A DNA stretch of 21,959 nucleotides from Bugula neritina (Eukaryota > Bryozoa > Gymnolaemata > Cheilostomatida > Bugulidae), in assembly GCA_964035545.1 (NCBI GenBank), contig CAXIUT010000062.1, positions 1 through 21,959 of the forward strand. The letters are read 5' to 3'. Position numbers and translations under genes: made by a program. Every line of letters begins with the position of its first letter. Position 1 is the first letter of the stretch. Of the stretch, positions 1-10,799 are shown in pieces. Below the pieces are notes generated by a model. The model was not told where the DNA came from. It was given only the letters and a program-made list of their open reading frames with translations, and searched no databases.

Positions 1-75
1 CCCAACCCCAACCCCAACCCCAACCCCAACCCCAACCCCAACCCCAACCCCAACCCCAACCCCAACCCCAACCCC
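1..75. repeat. Left telomere, CCCCAA repeats
   Basis: Twelve C4A2 units plus a 3-base partial unit. The outermost bases are CCCAAC, so the G-strand would end in TTGGG-3'. The tract stops abruptly at unique AT-rich DNA at 76. The orientation (C-strand reading inward) is correct for a left chromosome end. The 173 nt between it and the first stop codon (249) look noncoding. Confidence 0.97.
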
Positions 76-248
76 GTTGATTTATTTATAATAAGTATTT
101 TATCTAACTATCTATAGTTCTAATAATGCTTAAAACTTACAAATATTATTCTTTTTATTTATATTCTGATCGAATTATATTAATTTTTAATTTTTCTGAT
201 AAAAAAATAGATAAAAAAACAGAGATTATGAATAATTTAACTTGATGA

Positions 249-602
249 TCACGTATTTTCTATTTTAGAGTTAGATCCATCAAAAGCAAATGTTTTTATT
301 TATGTTATGATTTCATCTTTTTATTAAACAGGTAGTTGTCCAAGGAGTTTTTTAAGTAATTCAGGCGTTTAATGTTCTAATACTTGATCATTAAATCGAA
401 GTAATTGAGTCTTATCTAATCTAGATAGATTCTGTTGAGCCCAAGTGCCTACAATTAAATCAAGTTCTCTTACTCCACAGTTATGAGATCTGAATAAAAG
501 TTGTTTCCTCAGAGAGTTTACATCATTTTCTAAAGGTTTAGTTTCGAAAGGTTTCGCTTATGCTGCAAAGAATAATGTTCTGGTAAGTAATCTAGTTATC
601 AT
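249..602 (-). CDS. SDHAF2: Succinate dehydrogenase assembly factor 2 (SDHAF2/Sdh5 family)
   Basis: 117 codons, no intron, start ATG at 602 and TGA stop at 251-249. The first ~18 residues are hydrophobic and arginine-bearing (MITRLLTRTLFF), as expected of a mitochondrial targeting peptide. The core has the family pattern: 'LRKQLLFRSHNCGVRELDL', then 'GTWA' and an acidic 'LEHETPEL' leading to a short C-terminus ending near 'GQLPV'. The family (DUF339) helps attach FAD to the flavoprotein subunit of succinate dehydrogenase in the mitochondrial matrix. Length fits eukaryotic members. TAA in 'HETPE' sits where the family has an acidic residue. It is transcribed divergently from the coiled-coil gene at 737. 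Confidence 0.9.
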
Positions 603-736
603 TGTAAATTATTATATCTCAAAAGATTTAAATCTACATAATAAATGATATAAAACATTAGAACCAAAGAATTATTATTGAATTTAAATTTTAATAATGT
701 AGATAATTAATAAATATTTTGATAATTTTATTATTG
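603..736. promoter_or_regulatory. Divergent intergenic region, presumed bidirectional promoter
   Basis: 134 nt of very AT-rich sequence between the divergent starts of the SDHAF2-like gene (602, -) and the coiled-coil gene (737, +). No specific element can be named; the promoter role is inferred from position only. Confidence 0.4.
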
Positions 737-1648
737 ATGGCATCTTCAAAGAGTTAAAGAGAAGTTTATGAATAAATGGTGAGTAAAAACAGATATGGAA
801 TACGTACCTTAGAATCAAAATACCTTCAGTACATTAATAATAACTAAGAAACGAATATGATAGGATGCAATAAGCTAAAAACGCATAAAAAATGCAACAG
901 AAAATGTAAAAAAATTTATAACTACAAATGCTTAATAAAATAAATGATAACTACCAACAAGAAGTCCACAATAATCGACAGAAGAAGCTAAAATAGATGA
1001 AGGCGCTTTCAATGGAGTATGAAGATTTTATTCAAAATAGACAAAATAAAGGAAGAAAGTAACATTATACTTCTAAACATTTATAAAGATCAACTTTATA
1101 GGCTCCTACTTGGATTAGAGATATTAATACTGAAAGGTAAACTTATAAAAAGAATATGTAAATGTTGTTATATTTAGGGATTATTATAGTAATGCTTTAT
1201 CTGATCATGTTCGACTTCAGCAAATGAGAAAATAGGTCTAGAAATAAGAATAAATATTTAGAAAAAGAAAAATACAAGAATAGGCAGATGCTATTTTGAA
1301 TAAATAAAGATAGTAGCTTGAAGCAAGGCATAGAGTAATATTGATGTTATTTAGCAAAAAAGTATGTTTGAAAAAAGACAAAATTAATTGTTAGGAATAA
1401 AGACTTAAGAGAATCAAGGAATAGGTTCAAAGTTGTTACCTCAAGAAACAGTTTTAAGAAAAAGAGAGCAGGATCTTTATAGCAAAGGTTTATAAATTCA
1501 ATATCAAAAATAACAATAAAAAAGGTATACTTCTGCTCAAGATAAGATGGCAAGTGGTGTTGCTTCAAATGTATATAATCCAATTACTAACCCTCTTCCT
1601 TTTGTCTACAAGAACCCAAATGTGTTGAGAATGATGGCTAATAATTGA
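737..1648 (+). CDS. Charged coiled-coil protein, function unknown
   Basis: ATG at 737, TGA at 1646-1648. Three 20-nt GTA...AG introns at 829-848, 1158-1177 and 1335-1354 must be removed; each restores one continuous frame, giving 283 residues. The sequence is rich in Glu, Lys, Gln and Arg, with long helical stretches such as 'LQQMRKEVEKEEE' and 'QEEADAILNKEREEL'. It ends with a less charged tail containing 'NPLPFVYKNPNVL'. No enzymatic motif is visible. The composition resembles ciliary or cytoskeletal microtubule-associated proteins, which abound in ciliates, but this is only an inference. Its 3' end faces that of the kelch gene with a 59-nt gap. Confidence 0.82.
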
Positions 1649-1707
1649 TTTTAGAAAATTAAATTATGAATTTGAACTTATAACTAAATCAATTTTGATT
1701 ATTTAGG

Positions 1708-3645
1708 TCAGGAAAAGACCTATGATTGAGAGATTGTGAGGTAACTTTTCATTTTTGGTTCATTTAGATGTGATAACTATAAAGATAAGACCTATTTTAA
1801 CTTTTTTAGGCCTTACCATTCCATTGGTTTTAAAGTCTATATGTTGAGATAGCTAACTAATTCTTTTGTTCCTCCTAAACAAACTAAAAAATTTTGATTT
1901 TTTGGTTTAAATACTTTAATACTGCTTTTTTTCTAACTCATCTATGATTTTAAATCAAATGTGCATTAAATCGATGCCTCATCTGCAAAATTCAAACTCC
2001 AGATAGAATGACTGTCACCATTATCAGTTTGACAACCAAAAATATAATATTAGGAATGTTTGTATTGATAGATAGAAGAACTTGATATACCAATTGGCAA
2101 AGTAAATTTGAGTTCTATCCATTTATCTGAATTTTATTAGTATTTGTAAAGATTTTTATTTTTTTTATTGTTTTAACTTAAACCTCCTATAATATAAAGA
2201 TTATTCTTGTAGTTAAGACTTAGAGCTGAAATCAAAGGAATGGGTAGACTAGATGTAATAACCCATTGTTGTTTTTTTAGATCAAAATATTAACAACAAT
2301 CTAAGATAAGTAAATTTCCATCAGGATCACTACTACCGCCTCCAATGGCAAATACTTTATCATTTATTTTTTGATAGGCAAATGAAAATCTAGAGGTAAG
2401 CATTTTATCTAATTTTTTTGTTATTCTTTTTTAGTGATTATAAAGATATGTTTCAGAGGAAATGGTATAAAGAGAGTCATCTTCAACACCTCCAAATAGC
2501 AAATATTATGAATTTTATAAATAAACCCCACCAGATTCTGAATAGAGTTTAAGAGAAAGAGGAGCTGGAAGTATTTTAGAAGATGGAACTGATATATTAA
2601 GTTCAAAAATAAAAGGTTACTATGTAGTACCAAAAGTAAGAACAATATCATCTGATTGAGAAATACTGCTCTATGTCTTTAGTTTGGAGTGATTGACTTT
2701 AAGACTTTTATCGGATTGAGTAAGAGTTTAAAATATTTAAGGTGTAAATTGCTAGTTGAGTTTTAGGTCAATGATTTATGTTGAATTGGTATTTATGTTG
2801 AATATTTATAGTTGACCTTTTTCTGATCCGCCAAAAATAAATATCTACTAGCCATCTTAAAAGCCTTTATGTAGCATTTTCGGTTATTTTAGATGTTTTC
2901 TAGAAATGATAGTTTATTATTATAAGTTAATCGTTACTACAGAAGCAGTTGGTCCTGAATTGGTATTTCCTCCGAAAATAGTAATTTAATTACTTTTATT
3001 TGATACAATAAAAGCACTTTATATTCCTCTATTAAGTTGATAGTTCAATATATCCCATTTATTATCTTTCAAGTTAAGTTTTTATATCAAAGTTGATCTC
3101 TAATATTACCCTGTATACCCTCCAAATACATAGACCTATTACTTCCAAGTCATAGAATAGCAAGTACATCTCTTAACATTCAAAGAAGGAAGGATTTGCC
3201 ATTGATCATTATCCAATGAATATACTTAACAAGAATTGAGGATGGCTTATTAATCTTTTCCAAATATCCTTCCGCCAAAAGCATAAACTTGGTTATTAGA
3301 ATAAAGAGTAGTATGGGTGTATCTTGCTTGGTTCATTTTGGCAAGAAGTTTAACTGCATGAGACAAAGAATCATACAAATAGCAATTTGAGGTAATATTA
3401 TTCATTGAGAAATCGATACCTCCTGAAATGAGGTATTGGGTTTGATAGAGCCAAAGCATAGAACTGAAGTTGTGAGGTTAGAAATTATGAGGAATAGATA
3501 AAGGAGCGATTGCTTTGTTGGATAGTAGAACTTTGGCAAATAAAAATTATTATTCACCGATGTGTCCTAGGAGATAGTGATTGTTGTTGCCTGATTATCG
3601 TTTTGGTAGTGGTTATTTAACTGGTTATTTTTATTGTTTTTACAT
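1708..3645 (-). CDS. Kelch-repeat beta-propeller protein
   Basis: 645 residues, no intron, ATG at 3645, TGA at 1710-1708. At least ten kelch-type motifs, a hydrophobic strand followed by Gly-Gly, recur about every 50 residues: 'YLISGGID', 'VYAFGGRIF', 'VYVFGGYTG', 'ITIFGGNTN', 'IFIFGGSE', 'YLLFGGVED', 'VFAIGGGSS', 'LYIIGGLSE', 'YYIFGCQTD' and 'FLVCLGGTK'. Several are followed by the Trp of the next strand ('DQWQILP', 'DKWIEL'). This is enough for two propellers. The N-terminal ~65 residues are hydrophilic and lack a BTB or F-box that I can see. Kelch propellers are protein-interaction platforms; the partner cannot be told from sequence. The lipase gene starts 1,029 nt upstream and ends 145 nt upstream on the same strand. 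Confidence 0.88.
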
Positions 3646-3790
3646 CACATGGGTGCCTTCAGAACAGCATCCCATCTTTATTTATATTAACTAAAAGTTA
3701 TAAAAACTTATTCCTTTGATAACACTTCAAATACTTTAATTACTATTATTTATCTAGATTGATAAAAGTAGTTATAATGAATGACAAGAA

Positions 3791-4674
3791 TCAGGAAACC
3801 AAGTCGTAGTCTTTGGTCTTCTTATATCCAAATATGTGATCAGTAATTTATCCAAGTTGGCCCTGCATTATCTAATCTCCATGTTCTTTGACTTCTTCAG
3901 CTAAATATCTGAAGTCTATATCCATTTCCTCTTCTTCTTACTTCTTCTTTGATACATATTTGCAAATTTTCTTGTTTGGATAGCATATCACTGGTTTACC
4001 AGTATATCTGTAGTTGCAAAGAGGGGTAATGCATTTAGGTAAGAAGTTAATTGGATCTCTTCTGATATAAATTCTAGTGTGATCAGCTACACTATCAAAC
4101 CATGCGCACCATTTCTTGTTTCCAACTCTTGGAGCTCCAAATGTAATGACTTCAATATTGTTGAACTCTCCAGTTGCTCTGATATCAACAAAACTGAGAG
4201 CAGCAAGGCCTCCTCCCAAACTAATTCCAGTCACAATCAATCGCTTAGTATGGACCTATTTTCTGAGATCAGCCAAAACTTTGTCCTTCACTGTAGCCCA
4301 CATCTTGTCGTAAGTCTTTTGAACTTTACAGCCGGAAGGAGCGTGTTAATCTTGTCTCTGAGTGGTAATAAATCTACCTGAAAAGCCCATAGGAGATCTT
4401 GCCAGACGTTTTTAAGGTTGGCAGTATATCTAAAAGCCAAAACAGTGTATTCTTCATAGACTGAGAGGATAGATCTGATTTAGACAGAACTTTCTTAGAT
4501 AACATGTGAAGAAATAGGTTTATTTTGTTAATCACATCCAGCACAAGTCCAAACCATGGGGTCTTCTTTTCTTCCAACTTCTAAAGAGTTGACTAATGCA
4601 ATTTGATGCCTGAAGGGCAGCTAGATAGACAAACTAATGAAGAAGGCAAGAAGTATGAAATTTAAAGGTTTCAT
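3791..4674 (-). CDS. Secreted class 3 (Lipase_3) lipase
   Basis: 287 residues after removal of one 20-nt intron (4358-4377). ATG at 4674, TGA at 3793-3791. Residues 1-18 are a clear signal peptide (MKPLNFILLAFFISLSI). The nucleophile elbow is 'TGISLGGG' with Ser at about residue 145, followed by the lipase 3 signature 'ITFGAPRVGN'. The likely Asp is in 'RRDPINFLP' (~200) and the likely His in 'DHIFGY' (~272), giving a complete Ser-Asp-His triad. 'AFRYTANLKNVWQDL' is the usual oxyanion-side motif, with Tyr where Gly is common. Several cysteines fit an exported protein. Expected role: hydrolysis of acylglycerols, in the phagosome or outside the cell. It is divergent from the SETD9-like gene. 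Confidence 0.92.
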
Positions 4675-4845
4675 CACTTATCAATTATATGATGCGATAA
4701 AAAGAACTACAGTTGAATTAAAGTTGATCTTCTAAAATCAGTATTATATTTTACAACTAAGAAGTTAGAATATTAATGGATACATTATCCTTCAAAAGAA
4801 CATGATGTGGAATTATTATAAATAATAATAATAATTGAAATCTTA
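4675..4845. promoter_or_regulatory. Divergent intergenic region between lipase and SETD9-like genes
   Basis: 171 nt between two divergent starts. It contains a short AAT microsatellite (about 4821-4835). The promoter role is inferred from position. Confidence 0.4.
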
Positions 4846-6069
4846 ATGCGCAGATACTTTTACAGTGCAAATACATTGACATCAAAATGGTTATAGAAAA
4901 ATGCATTTGCAAAAGCCTATGAAGACTAAATCTATCGCAGTGCTTTTCTTGCAGCTCTTAGAAATACACAATCTCTCAATTATTAATAACTCAGAGAACA
5001 AATTCTTAATATGACTATTAGCTAGCAACTCAAATATTCAAACAATTTGCATATTTAGCAGTTGTTTTCTCATTTTCATTTGTTTTATCACTACAGTAGA
5101 GGAAAAAATATGATTACTGATAAGATGAATAGTAGAGAAAGTACTCAATTAGTTGATCCAGATAAATTTCCTATCTGGGATCTCAAAAAGTATACTCCTT
5201 CCTATGATTCACTATGGAGGCATTATCTCCCTCAACTTAGATATGATATAGGGTTTCAGCCTATCGTTAGAGATAGTCAGGTAGAACATATTGCTGCAGG
5301 AAGAGGAGTCTACTTGCTGCTATCTTCTTTTAAAAAGAAAGTTGAAGTAGGATAACTAATTGGATTAGTTCCTGGTAAGATATATTCAAGTCTTCAAGAT
5401 TTTAAAACTATTTCTCTTAGGAATAAGAAGAGCTATCACCGAATACCTCAACATTTGCATTTTCCAAGTGGTAAAATATTAGTTTTAGGAGATCTATCTA
5501 AAGATAAGAAACATCCTTATGGACTATCTGATTCATAGACTGTTGTAGATGCCACTTATCATAACCCATATGCGGTAGGACATATGATCAATCATCCTCC
5601 TCCAGGTCAAGAAGCCAACGTTTGTTTTAGTTAAATATAAATCAATCCAAATTACTTTCCTCAACACTTGTTAAGATATCTGCCTAATGAAGACTACACT
5701 GTAAATAATAATTAGATAACTCTTTTTGGAATATTTGCATTAAAGTAAATATAAAATCAATAAGAACTATTTGTCAATTATAACTAGAGTCATATATACT
5801 CGATAGATGATATTCCAGAGTGGTTGTTGTAGCCTATAAAATTTAGTGATATTTTTAATTATTTGAAAAAAGGAGAGTATGAGATAGCTTAAAGTAGTTA
5901 TTGGAAGTATATGGAAAAGAAAGCTTTGGAAAAAAATAAATAATTATTTGATAAATATGAAATGATCAAAGTAAGAAGACCTGATAAAGTGTAATTTTAG
6001 GATGGATAAAAAAAATATAAGAAGTTAAAGTTGAGAATGGAAGACTAAAATTAATATTAACACATCTGA
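4846..6069 (+). CDS. SETD9: SET-domain protein, SETD9-like
   Basis: 407 residues, no intron, TGA at 6067-6069. The start is the ATG at 4846, the most upstream in-frame ATG; later in-frame ATGs lie at 5011 and 5110. The SET-like region spans about residues 150-312. It opens with 'AAGRGVYLLLS', then 'GELIGLVPGKIY', the 'HNPYAVGHMINH' segment in place of the usual NHS motif, 'EANVCFSEI', and closes with 'ENQEELFVNYNES'. This order matches SETD9, an atypical SET protein, better than histone methyltransferases with pre- and post-SET cysteine clusters, which are absent. Target unknown; lysine methyltransferase activity is only inferred. It is the last gene before the first internal telomeric tract, 143 nt away. 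Confidence 0.85.
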
Positions 6070-6203
6070 TCTCATCTACTAATGTTTTCGATTTTTATGG
6101 TTTGTAGTATTGTTTAATTAATAACGTAGATATTAGATTAATTTTAAAGATCAATAATGCGATTAAATTATATAGTTAAGTTTTATCAATAACTTTTATT
6201 ATA

Positions 6204-7367
6204 ATGTCCAAAGGGGTTGGGGTTGGGGTTGGGGTTGGGGTTGGGGTTGGGGTTGGGGTTGGGGTTGGGGTTGGGGTTGGGATTTGGAATGACTAGCAAA
6301 TCCCTCCTCTAGTGACTTTGTCTGGTAGCAAGTAGCGATCTTAACAGATATCAATTCAATCTTTGAATCAAAGTGAAGTTAAATCAGTTTATACGGTTGA
6401 ATAGTTTGATAAAAATGTTTTAGATATTATGAATATTAGTGATTAGAATTCTTATAAGGGACAGAAGAGTGATAGAATAAATCTATAGCCAGTTGTAATT
6501 GAGTAATATTCATAACCTAACTGGTAGACTCCTATAAACAAATAAAAAATATAAAAGTAGTTTTAAAGCACCAAAAGAGATTACTTTACTTCTTTCCAAT
6601 AAGAATAACCAGATTATTCAAATATTCCAGCAGTGAGATTGTATGAGTAGTTAGTGACAAAGCCTTTTAAAAAAAGATAAAATCCCATAAAAGGGAGATA
6701 ATTTTAGTTTAAATGGATGAAATAAAAATCATCTTCTGAGTTATTAGCTAATATTTTGACTAACCCCAGTAGAATGAATTTATACATTCATTATATACTG
6801 AATTAGATCTATTTGAATGAAGAAGCGAGAGTAATCAATAATCTATATCAAGATGATATCAAAAACTATAATCCTACTCTTAAATAAACATATACTAACA
6901 TTCTATGTCTCCTATGTAAACTGAATACTATCAACCATAAAGAGGATAATAGATTATCTAAAATAAGCTAATTATAAAAAAACAAGAAAAGAAATATATC
7001 TCCAGTTCATGAAAAGCCATCTGTATCTCTTTATGAAAATGGAATCAGTATTGATTTGAATCCTAAATTAAACGAGATTAAGAAGTAAAAGTTGGGTCAG
7101 ATTCGTAAATTGAAACAAATAATAAATTAGAGATAAATGCAATGTCAAGAAATCAAAAGACATTATGAATAAATCATACTTAATTATGCTATGTCTATTT
7201 AAAATTTAAATAAAGATTAGTAGTCAAATGGAAGAATATTAAAACTTTAGCAATCTTTAGTTAAAGTAAATATGGGAGAGGAATAAGATGAAGAAGTTCG
7301 TAAAAAGCATCATACTTTTGGCATGCGGGGAGGAATAAGTGGTCGATCATCAAAATAATAAAGGTGA
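6204..7367 (+). CDS. Unknown hydrophilic protein, probably 5'-truncated at the telomeric tract
   Basis: As it stands the ORF runs from ATG 6204 (M-S-K), through the telomeric tract read as (Gly-Val)n, into 361 codons of ordinary coding sequence ending at TGA 7365-7367; no intron is needed. The body is polar and Glu/Lys/Asn-rich. A coiled-coil-like segment lies near the C-terminus ('EIKKEKLGQIRKLKQII' onward), and the tail is basic ('MRGGISGRSSKEER'). I recognise no family. The likelier reading is that the genuine gene begins upstream of 6282 and its 5' part is missing here, the telomeric tract belonging to another chromosome. It faces the IQ-motif gene tail to tail, 58 nt apart. Confidence 0.6.
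6213..6281. repeat. Internal telomeric tract GGGGTT, looks like a complete chromosome end
   Basis: Eleven G4T2 units plus GGG (69 nt). Length, orientation and terminal phase (TTGGG) match a right-hand chromosome end. It lies 143 nt after the SETD9-like stop codon, similar to the gene-to-telomere spacing at the true ends. To the right it runs directly into coding sequence (ATTTGG...) with no CCCCAA tract and no spacer. Together with 1-75 it would make 1-6281 a full 6.3-kb chromosome. Confidence 0.95.
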
Positions 7368-7408
7368 TATCTATATTGATAAAACTAATATCTATATTGA
7401 TAAAACTA
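7367..7408. repeat. Two perfect tandem copies of a 21-bp unit
   Basis: The unit ATATCTATATTGATAAAACT+A occurs at 7367-7387 and again at 7388-7408 without mismatch. It begins on the last base of the TGA of the gene to the left and fills most of the 58-nt gap to the stop of the convergent IQ-motif gene. It could contribute to 3'-end formation for both genes, or be simple slippage. Confidence 0.85.
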
Positions 7409-7425
7409 CATAATAAATATATTGA

Positions 7426-9150
7426 TCATTAATATGTTATTTATCTGGAAAAAGATCCATTGAGGAAAGAAGATGACTACATCGCTTGGGTGACTTCTTG
7501 GATAGGACCCATCTCCCATTTGTCTAACTAGCCGACCCACCTACTCATGAATTGCTGTTTCTAGCCTTATGATAAATTTTATAAAAGAGATAGTTAGTAT
7601 AGCTACTTGATTGAGTAGTTGGATGTTATCATTTATACTGTAAATTGAAGTAAACATCTTTAAGTTATTGTTCTTATACCTTTCTATGAATTTACTTTTA
7701 AAAGTTGGCATAAGTATTCCAGTTAAGTGGTGTCCTAGAAGTTTGATTAGTAGTCTTCTAGGATATCTTTGAGGTATAATTGAATTTTTATTTGTCCCTA
7801 ACTAAAAATATTTTATTATTGATTTAGTTAATTTTGTTTTTAATCTGCTCCATCTTCTTTGAAAAATTTTTAGATATAAGATTAACTCAAATTTATTTCT
7901 GACATTTTAATATTGGGACGTTCAGGTTCTTTCTATGAAACTTCCAAGGTAAATAGTTCAGATTTAGGTTGAACTATCTTAGGTTAACTAACTTCCTCTT
8001 CTTTTTAAGAATTTTATATTCCATTAATAGTAATTTATTGCATATCTTCCATAATGGCTCCTAACTACAGATATACATTATTGATAAATTATGAACTATT
8101 TGTATAAATTTATTTGAGTCTACTGCTTCTAATAGCTAACTAAGTGATATCAATGTTGTTGGAAAATAATAGTTATTTCACTTATTTTCTTGATTTTTAG
8201 TATTCAGATTCCATGTATACTTTCAAACGATCAATCTCATCTTATAATGATAATATTTTAGGCTTTTATTTTATTTATTCTTTATGATGAATAGTTTCAT
8301 TTACCTGAAGGGAATTAATAGATAAATTATGACTAAAAATTTTGATTTAACTTTCAATTGGTTTAGCATCTGTGATATCTGGTTATGTTTTATGATTTTT
8401 GAAGAAACTTCTATAAATAGTTGGCGATTCTTTGCTCTTTTATTTACTAGTCGATATGTTGTCACTACTGTATGCTGCTTTATCATTGGTCCATTCTTTT
8501 TTGTCTTATATTGGTAGTGTATCTTCCTGGATAGAGGACAAAGAAGAAAAATCAATTTCTTTATCTTTGTCTTCTATTGTGTAACTTTAGTCTTTTGATT
8601 TGAAGTTATGGATAGCTGTTTATATTTTATTTTATTCTTAGTTGATGTATTGATCTAGAAGTTTTCTTGTTAAATATCCTCTCCATGTTTTTTGAATGAG
8701 AGTTGCTGCTTGTCCAGGAGATATATTTTTACTGAAAAAGAATCTTTCGCCCATTCCTCTTGCATTTATTGTCGAATCTTTTTATGAAAAAACAATAAGA
8801 CTATTACTTCTACTAAAATCTCTAACTGGAATCATGAATTTACTTTCCTAAATAATTTTTTACTTTCTTTTCTTCTTACTTTTCAACTTATCTCCCTTCT
8901 CTTTTTAAAGTTGTACTGATCGTATGGAATAAGGTTGTATATTTTTACTATTAAGTATATATTAAACACTGAGGTGATGTTTCCTATTGATTTTATTTCT
9001 TCCTGTTTTTCTATGTGTAGGTTTTGAGTCAGCTGCAGGTTAGTTATGTTTATTGATGGATTGATAGGCAAGAGGTATTTGTGAATTAGACAGGCGATTA
9101 CAGTTTTACTTTTGATTGGTAAACTTTTTTTTATGAAGTGATCCACTCAT
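7426..9150 (-). CDS. IQ-motif (calmodulin-binding) coiled-coil protein
   Basis: 574 residues in one exon, ATG at 9150, TGA at 7428-7426. The first ~120 residues are very basic and Ser/Asn/Lys-rich. An IQ motif follows at about 147-168: 'AATLIQKTWRGYLTRKLL', matching IQxxxRGxxxR with hydrophobic flanks, so calmodulin or a calmodulin-like light chain is the expected partner. A coiled-coil segment lies at about 303-330 ('EDEIDRLKVYMESEYEKS'). The acidic C-terminal half has no catalytic motif. IQ/coiled-coil proteins of this kind are often ciliary or cortical in ciliates, which is inference. The EF-hand proteins at 14758-15301 and 17785-18066 are calmodulin-like, but nothing ties them to this gene. 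Confidence 0.85.
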
Positions 9151-9250
9151 TATATTTAAATTAAACGGGAAGCTAAAATTATAAACGGCAGTTAGACTGA
9201 ATAGTTATCAGATAGTATTAGTTAAAGATTAAATTATTTAAGATATAAGA

Positions 9251-10318
9251 TCAATCTTTATACACTATGTATGGCTAACTGAAATCTTCATTTTCTTATT
9301 AATCTAAGTATTCATTTACGGGACTGTTTGATACTTTGAGATCTGTTTGTTTTTTTATTTATAAGATTTCGTTTTTAACCCCTATACTTTATTTTGTCTT
9401 TTTTGATCCCCTAGATTCAATAGATTTTTTGAAGTTTAATATCTTGGTTATTAGACCTTTCTTTTAACCTCTCGGCATCATTTACTTAATCTCTTCTTCT
9501 GATTTAGTGATCATAATGTTTCTGTATTTTCTCCAAATGCTATTATCTGTTTTTTCCTTGAATGCTTATAATTTAGCTATTTATTTCCAACTATAGTTAT
9601 AATCAGCAGCTACTTCGATCAGTCTTTCTTATAGTTCATGGCTCCAGTAATTTTTGGTTAAAGAAGGATCAATTATGTTGCAATATCTCTATCTTACTTG
9701 TAATTAGCTTTTACAGCCAATTTTTTGAGAAATTTGAGCCCATTTTTTATTTCCAAAATGTTCACAGAGAATCAGAAGCATAAGACTTTGACGAGCAGTC
9801 CATCTTCCACAGATCAGTTTAGGGTTGATTCTATTATGAAATTCATAGTAGACATCTTCAAATGTTCTATCTTCAATAGATTGACATATTTTTTACCAAT
9901 TATCTCCATACTTCTTTTGTCTTTTAATCAACAGTTCTTCTTATTTTTCATCAAAAGGTCTTTTAAGCATTTTTAATTTATTTTGTTAAAGCCAAGCTCT
10001 GTAGAGATCTATTCCTGTTTTAAAGCCAGAAGAAGTAGCTGATTCAGTAAATGATATTTATTGAGGATTAGAAGGAAGTTAGCCTAAAGTGATTCCTTTC
10101 TTTTTGCGATTGCCTTTTTCTTGATTAAGTTTTGCCATGAAATCATGTTCTTTATCAGAGGTATTTTTGATCGCCTGTTGCTGTTCTAGGACTTTGAATT
10201 GTTAGACGTATGCATTAGGGGTATTTCTTTAGAATTTAAGGTAGCTGATGATGCCACTAGCTGGAGGGTATTAGTTTTTGAGGAGGTGGGTGCTAATGTA
10301 CTCTGATAGGCCATTCAT
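9251..10318 (-). CDS. Three-repeat Myb/SANT DNA-binding protein
   Basis: 355 residues from ATG 10318 to TGA 9253-9251. Three Myb-type repeats lie at about 119-166 (Trp in 'GDNWEKICQ'), 167-220 ('GRWTARQ', 'KKWAQISQKIG', 'VREKYCNIIDPSL') and 221-269 ('NYWSHELEERL', 'YSWKEIAKL', 'IWRKYRNIM'). The second repeat ends with the classic linker-like 'IIDPSL', so sequence-specific DNA binding is likely and a transcriptional role is inferred. The C-terminus is Lys/Glu-rich. The same frame stays protein-like upstream to an ATG at 10525 but is cut by two TGA codons (10486-10484 and 10396-10394); see findings. No intron of the usual size removes them. Confidence 0.8.
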
Positions 10319-10799
10319 TCTTTGGTTGATAATGTCTCTGATTTCTGAATGTAGGTGATAAGGTACTTTTTAGTTTATCTTGAGTGCGTCTGTTCAATTA
10401 GAGCATTCTTTTGAGAGAAGAAATCTTGTTCTATTATTGATTCTATTATGCCCTTACCAGGAATTTTGGTTACCTTATGGGTCTCATACAATATAATTAT
10501 CAATCCATCTATCATTTAAACTCATTTATATTGTATTTGTAGCTTATTTTAAAACAAAATCTATTCATTTTAATCATATGTCTATTTGACAAAAATATCT
10601 CAAGTTTTATAATCAGAATATTGTTTTTTCTTATTTTGTGATTTTAGAATAAAAATAATATCTTACAAAACCTTTGAATCATCTTGATTTTCATAATAAT
10701 TATAATCTGATTATTCATGATTATTTCACGAAATATTAGTTTAATATAAGTAATATATTAGGAAAGAATATTTATAAATTTAGAGAATTTGATAGTTGA

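Noticed and set aside
4079-4381. Plus-strand ORF antisense to the lipase
   Set aside because: The minus strand carries the complete lipase triad and signature; the plus ORF is a shadow.
7440-7650. Plus-strand frame resembling protein ('DPLRKEDDYIAW')
   Set aside because: It lies antisense to the C-terminus of the IQ-motif gene, has no good start, and ends at TGA; the minus-strand ORF is much longer.
8329-9146. ORFs on both strands within 8301-9146 in other frames
   Set aside because: They are shadows of the single 574-codon IQ-motif gene on the minus strand.
10180-10487. Alternative ~100-codon frame over the Myb 5' region starting 'MRPIREPKF'
   Set aside because: It ends at TGA before the Myb repeats and has no recognisable motif; with one stop codon such an open stretch is not surprising.
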